Below are positions 61,801-64,000 of a stretch of DNA of 64,000 nt, in pieces. The notes under the pieces were generated by a model. The model was given only the letters and a program-made list of their open reading frames with translations. It was not told the origin of the DNA and made no database searches. The stretch is from assembly GCF_023806465.1 (NCBI RefSeq), contig NZ_JAMSLS010000004.1, positions 74,498-138,497 on the forward strand, written 5' to 3'. The DNA comes from Thermomicrobium sp. CFH 73360 (lineage in GTDB: Bacteria; Chloroflexota; Chloroflexia; Thermomicrobiales; Thermomicrobiaceae). Position numbers and translations under genes: made by a program. Position 1 is the first letter of the stretch; every line of letters starts with the position of its first letter.

Positions 61801-63396
61801 GGAGAGGGAGACGAGGAAAGAACACGTTGGCTCCGAATTGGGTGCGCAGTCCTGCTCGGTGGAACTGCAGCCGTGACCAACAGCTGGGATTTTCCACTTG
61901 TTGCACTTCTGCTCGCCGTGCTCTCCTTGGCAAGCTTCTGGTCAATACGTCGGAACATTCTTTTTCCGCTGACGGTGGGATTTGCGTCAATTGTCCTTGC
62001 GCGACTCGCCTTCCAGCCATTCTATGATCGCTTTGTAAGTCCTGTGACCACCATACGCCCGACTTCGGCGGGAAGTCCGATCACGGAATTCTTTGTCCAC
62101 TTCGGCTTGCTCTTGATTCTGCCCGCGGTTGCCATTCTGACGCATCGTCGGCGGCTCCAGCTCCAGCATTGGTTCTTGGGCATTGCAGCCATGGGAGCTT
62201 CGGCCGCAGGATATGGCATCGGAGCGCTGATAAGAGGCGGGAACTTCTTCTCAACAACTCTACTTGCTCAGGATCGTTGGCTCTTGGTCCTTCTCATCCT
62301 CGTTTTTGTGGTCGTCGCCCTCGGCACAGCCGTATTGCAGTTCGATGCCTCAAACAATGAATCACTTGCTTTCGCGCTGATGACTGGAACAGCGGTCGGA
62401 CTCTTGGCAGCAACCCACTGGACTGCAGCGCTGATGCTCGCCCCTGCCATACCGGCTGCTGCGTGGGTTCTCCTGCACCAGCGGCGTCCAGAAGTAGCGA
62501 TTCCAACTCTTTGGCTTATGGCTCTTGGAGTGATCGCTTTGGCGGAACTCTTCATTGTTGTCGACGACCTCTATGGATCGCCATGGGAACGCATGAACAC
62601 AGTATTTAAGTTCTACTTCGAGGCCTGGCCACTGCTCGCATTGAGCGGCTGGGCAGCGTTTCTCTGGGCTCTGGCACGACCGACGAATGCTTTTCAACCA
62701 TCAGCTCGGCCCATCATGGTTGGAGCGCTCGTGGTGCTTGCTTCTCTTGCCGCCCTCTACCCGCTTCTCGGAACTCCTGCACGATTAGCATTGCGCCTTC
62801 CGTCGACCCCAACTCCTGGCAGCCTCGACGGGTATGCCTGGATGATTGGAGGAACTTATACAAACAGTCGTGGTGAAGTAATCGACACCACCGAGGACTG
62901 GCAGGTCGTTCACTGGCTCCGCACGCATGCTCGGGGCAACCAGGTGATCTTGGAGGCGTCGATCGGGCCCTATCGAGGCAACGGGTCGCGGATCTCAAGT
63001 GCAACCGGTCTTCCTACTATTCTGGGCTGGGACCGCCACGAGCGGCAGCAGCGGACTGCGATTGCACCGATTGATCACAGTGTCATCGGGCTCTCTCCGC
63101 TTGGGGATGCCGTCGATCGAAGACTGCGCGAGGTTCGCGAACTCTATACGACCACAGACCTTGAAAGGAAGCAGCAGCTGTTGTACGCGTACGGCGTGCA
63201 CTATGTCATCGTCGGTCAAGTCGAGAAGCGTTGGCGCGTCCAACCAGGATTTGCCGGCGCGACGCAGCCAGATGAGCTATACGCTTCGCCAGAAGGTATC
63301 GCAGCCTTCCAAGCTCTCGAAGGGTCGACTCTCAGGCGTGTGGCTGTTTTCGGCGAGACAGTTATCTACGAGGTGCTCCCATCGGTGAAGGGATGA
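58888..63396 (+). CDS. Giant membrane protein: GT39-like domain fused to YYY (DUF2298) domain
   Basis: This 1502-residue integral membrane protein has roughly twenty-five hydrophobic segments. The N-terminal third is a PMT/GT39-like glycosyltransferase region with the acidic loop LLHPDERFQLM near residue 52, suggesting a polyprenyl-phosphate sugar donor. After a soluble stretch and a second membrane block, the C-terminal half is the Chlor_Arch_YYY/DUF2298 domain, with GGEKPMELAYTNAVARS, YDPWFADGIQNYYYYGFF (near residue 825) and SSATGLPTILGWDRHE near the end. DUF2298 has no assigned function. The start at ATG 58888 follows GGGAGCG; the open frame begins 40 codons earlier within the divergent fmt promoter region. 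It is followed by a second YYY gene. Confidence 0.88.
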   Translation: MAQQLTVTTPQTVGQKRRRLAALQATGFIAVIVLALTLRLYGISWDQWHLLHPDERFQLMVAVDRIHTPREFSELLDPTGSPWNPRSAGADGRPQAFAYGALPLYTLEATSWLVDRVRSLLGLLSLGSLDPYRTLAFRGRVLSALVDLIGILFAMAVARRAFGTAAALTTGALIAMSVIAIQQAHFFVVDPWASTFSMITLWSALQLARRGTRGWGIATGVAYGAALACKASMWPLVVPIVVALGWNATKGVPKPWRMGTLLSSLVTGAPWGAVAVAAIIAFAVFEPYTVLDPRSTLRDILREWQIARGELDVPYTRQYVDTVPVIYHIVQLWRWGVGPAFATVALFIVGREAISLGKALRARNVVRDVEAAGSSDARLARVLMLAWIGAYVLTTWTAETKYLRYSLPLVPPLAILVSGRLIEQVRWAQQPIRRIFAAVLIVILFAGTGIWAFAFSSIYAQPHTRVRASEWMYAYVPSGATLGIEHWDDRLPLAFPDQHPDQQYRFVTLNWYDDRAPDDALQYLAESLAQVDYLVLSSDRLAGSIPRLPWRYPVVSEYYRLLASGELGFELVYEGKQESRLGPLSLDDYAADESFTVYDHPRVRIYRKTRTLTIEELRTLFSWALQQPYVPQRERPEAYKQLLGLPASAVEVTHDVGWSERWLQHDALALLWWVVILVVIGLAGLPLAVRVAGQLSDRGWGLARPLGLALLAYPVWLAASWHLLPFELPWLLLVIALAVIVSWILGWPQLRQIDWRASARPVITNEFVFWFTFGIFLSLRWRYPDLWHPFFGGEKPMELAYTNAVARSRWLPPYDPWFADGIQNYYYYGFFLTALLWKLSGLLPERAFQLTLATFAALVAGVVASLGMDLARRIVARVSWGNEQKRLVPSGWILAGGFGAVGWVLFAGNIDPAFQILGRRSVAIDFWQSSRTITNTITEFPYFSFLYADLHPHMLALPFWLAVIALVLAAHGEGDEERTRWLRIGCAVLLGGTAAVTNSWDFPLVALLLAVLSLASFWSIRRNILFPLTVGFASIVLARLAFQPFYDRFVSPVTTIRPTSAGSPITEFFVHFGLLLILPAVAILTHRRRLQLQHWFLGIAAMGASAAGYGIGALIRGGNFFSTTLLAQDRWLLVLLILVFVVVALGTAVLQFDASNNESLAFALMTGTAVGLLAATHWTAALMLAPAIPAAAWVLLHQRRPEVAIPTLWLMALGVIALAELFIVVDDLYGSPWERMNTVFKFYFEAWPLLALSGWAAFLWALARPTNAFQPSARPIMVGALVVLASLAALYPLLGTPARLALRLPSTPTPGSLDGYAWMIGGTYTNSRGEVIDTTEDWQVVHWLRTHARGNQVILEASIGPYRGNGSRISSATGLPTILGWDRHERQQRTAIAPIDHSVIGLSPLGDAVDRRLREVRELYTTTDLERKQQLLYAYGVHYVIVGQVEKRWRVQPGFAGATQPDELYASPEGIAAFQALEGSTLRRVAVFGETVIYEVLPSVKG

Positions 63397-63405
63397 AGGG
63401 GGCGG

Positions 63406-64000
63406 ATGAACGAGATCGCCGTGGCAGTGCTCTGGCAGGCTGCTTGGCTGTCATGTGCTCTTGCTGTCTTCCCTGCTATACGGAGTGCTTGCGGTGACGA
63501 GAAGCTTGCCATTGGCATTTCATTGGCAGTCGGCCCAGCGCTGATCGCCCTACCCGTGTGGTGGCTTAGTACCCTCCTCCGTCTTCCCTTCACTCCGACC
63601 ACACTTCTTGTCAGCTTCAGTCTGCTAGCGGTTGGCAGCTGGAGTACCGCACTCCTGACTCGTGATTTGGCTGCACTAGGCCGTGACACTGGGCAGGGGT
63701 GGCCGTTCCTCCTTCTGCATACCGGAGCCTTTGCAGGGTATGCCGTGTTCCGCAGCTTTAATCCAGCTATTCGCTACACCGAAAAACCGATGGAACTCGC
63801 TATTCTGTCAAGCACAATCGTTGCCTCACACCTTCCCTCTCCGGATCCCTGGTTTGCGAGCAAACCGGTCAATTACTACATCTTTGGTTATGTCGAAATG
63901 GCAGGGCTGGCGAAGATCCTGGGCACCGCGCCGGAAGTGGCGTTTAATCTGGCGCTTGCCTCCTTGTTCGCGAGCGCGATCGTGAGTATTGGCGCGGCAG
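63406..64000 (+). CDS. Second YYY (DUF2298) membrane protein, 3' end beyond window
   Basis: The frame opens with ATG 63406, nine bases after the preceding stop with GGGGGCGG upstream, and stays open to the window edge (198 residues shown). It starts directly with membrane helices (VAVLWQAAWLSCALAVF and others) and then shows the YYY-domain signatures YTEKPMELAILSSTIV and PSPDPWFASKPVNYYIFGYVE, which match GGEKPMELAYTNAVARS and YDPWFADGIQNYYYYGFF of the upstream protein. It lacks the GT39-like N-terminal part. It is a tandem paralogue of the C-terminal half of its neighbour. Confidence 0.88.
   Translation, partial: MNEIAVAVLWQAAWLSCALAVFPAIRSACGDEKLAIGISLAVGPALIALPVWWLSTLLRLPFTPTTLLVSFSLLAVGSWSTALLTRDLAALGRDTGQGWPFLLLHTGAFAGYAVFRSFNPAIRYTEKPMELAILSSTIVASHLPSPDPWFASKPVNYYIFGYVEMAGLAKILGTAPEVAFNLALASLFASAIVSIGAA

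Overview
The window is one contiguous piece of a bacterial chromosome, densely packed and made almost wholly of housekeeping genes. It most likely comes from a thermophilic member of the Chloroflexota, with class Thermomicrobia my best guess. The reasons are a Chloroflexota/archaeal 'YYY' (DUF2298) membrane protein family in tandem, the PspA/PspAA/PspAB/HtpX envelope-stress set, a membrane-anchored YvcK, moderately high GC, and short intergenic gaps with many overlapping gene ends. The genus cannot be fixed from sequence reading alone. I see no insertion sequence, prophage, CRISPR array or rRNA operon.

Layout. 1-4558: the end of glyA, a polyprenyl-phosphate sugar-1-phosphate transferase, a small zinc-ribbon protein and an ABC1/UbiB kinase. 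4654-8319: an envelope-stress island (htpX-pspAB converging on pspA-pspAA, with a membrane-anchored Clp-fold serine protease divergent from pspA). 8639-10442: tRNA-Pro, tRNA-Gly and a zinc alcohol dehydrogenase with its own promoter. 10456-18741: a minus-strand translation operon, nusA-ylxR-infB-rbfA-nrnA-truB-ribF-tyrS, with a good promoter and a terminator-like leader hairpin. 18831-25508: yvcK, gap-pgk-tpiA (lower glycolysis), secG, a peptide-type binding protein and tatA. 25521-32214: a kinase/beta-propeller protein, signal peptidase I, a bifunctional-nuclease-family protein and a stand-alone NuoE-NuoF diaphorase. 32312-37196: an ornithine-cyclodeaminase-family enzyme, tRNA-Asn, glyoxylate reductase, FabF and a DsbA-like protein. 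37287-45930: the principal sigma factor, ruvC-tlyA-larB, the B12 group (CobO-like, B12-binding subunit, MeaB), pth with a glycosyltransferase, and a second Tat component. 46018-51439: tgt-acyP-ugd-acpS-nnr and a CBS protein. 51453-58787: a winged-helix/MerR-type regulator, a ThDP enzyme-pgeF-yggS-MBL operon, a 1-kb unexplained gap, and fmt-nfi. 58888-64000: two tandem YYY membrane proteins, the second cut by the window end.

Functional threads. Three themes recur. Transcription and translation are covered by nusA, infB, rbfA, tyrS, truB, tgt, fmt, pth and rpoD. Envelope building, protein export and membrane stress are covered by the Psp set, secG, tatA, the second Tat gene, lepB, WecA/TagO-like, GT4 and YYY proteins. 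Cofactor and cleanup chemistry is covered by ribF, nnr, yggS, pgeF, acyP, larB and the B12 group. The least explained parts are the YYY pair, the CobO homologue whose ATP-binding loop is destroyed, a bulged hairpin in that gene's leader, the orphan NuoEF pair, the nusA leader hairpin, a 23-codon micro-ORF divergent from the alcohol dehydrogenase, and the gap at 56041-57085.
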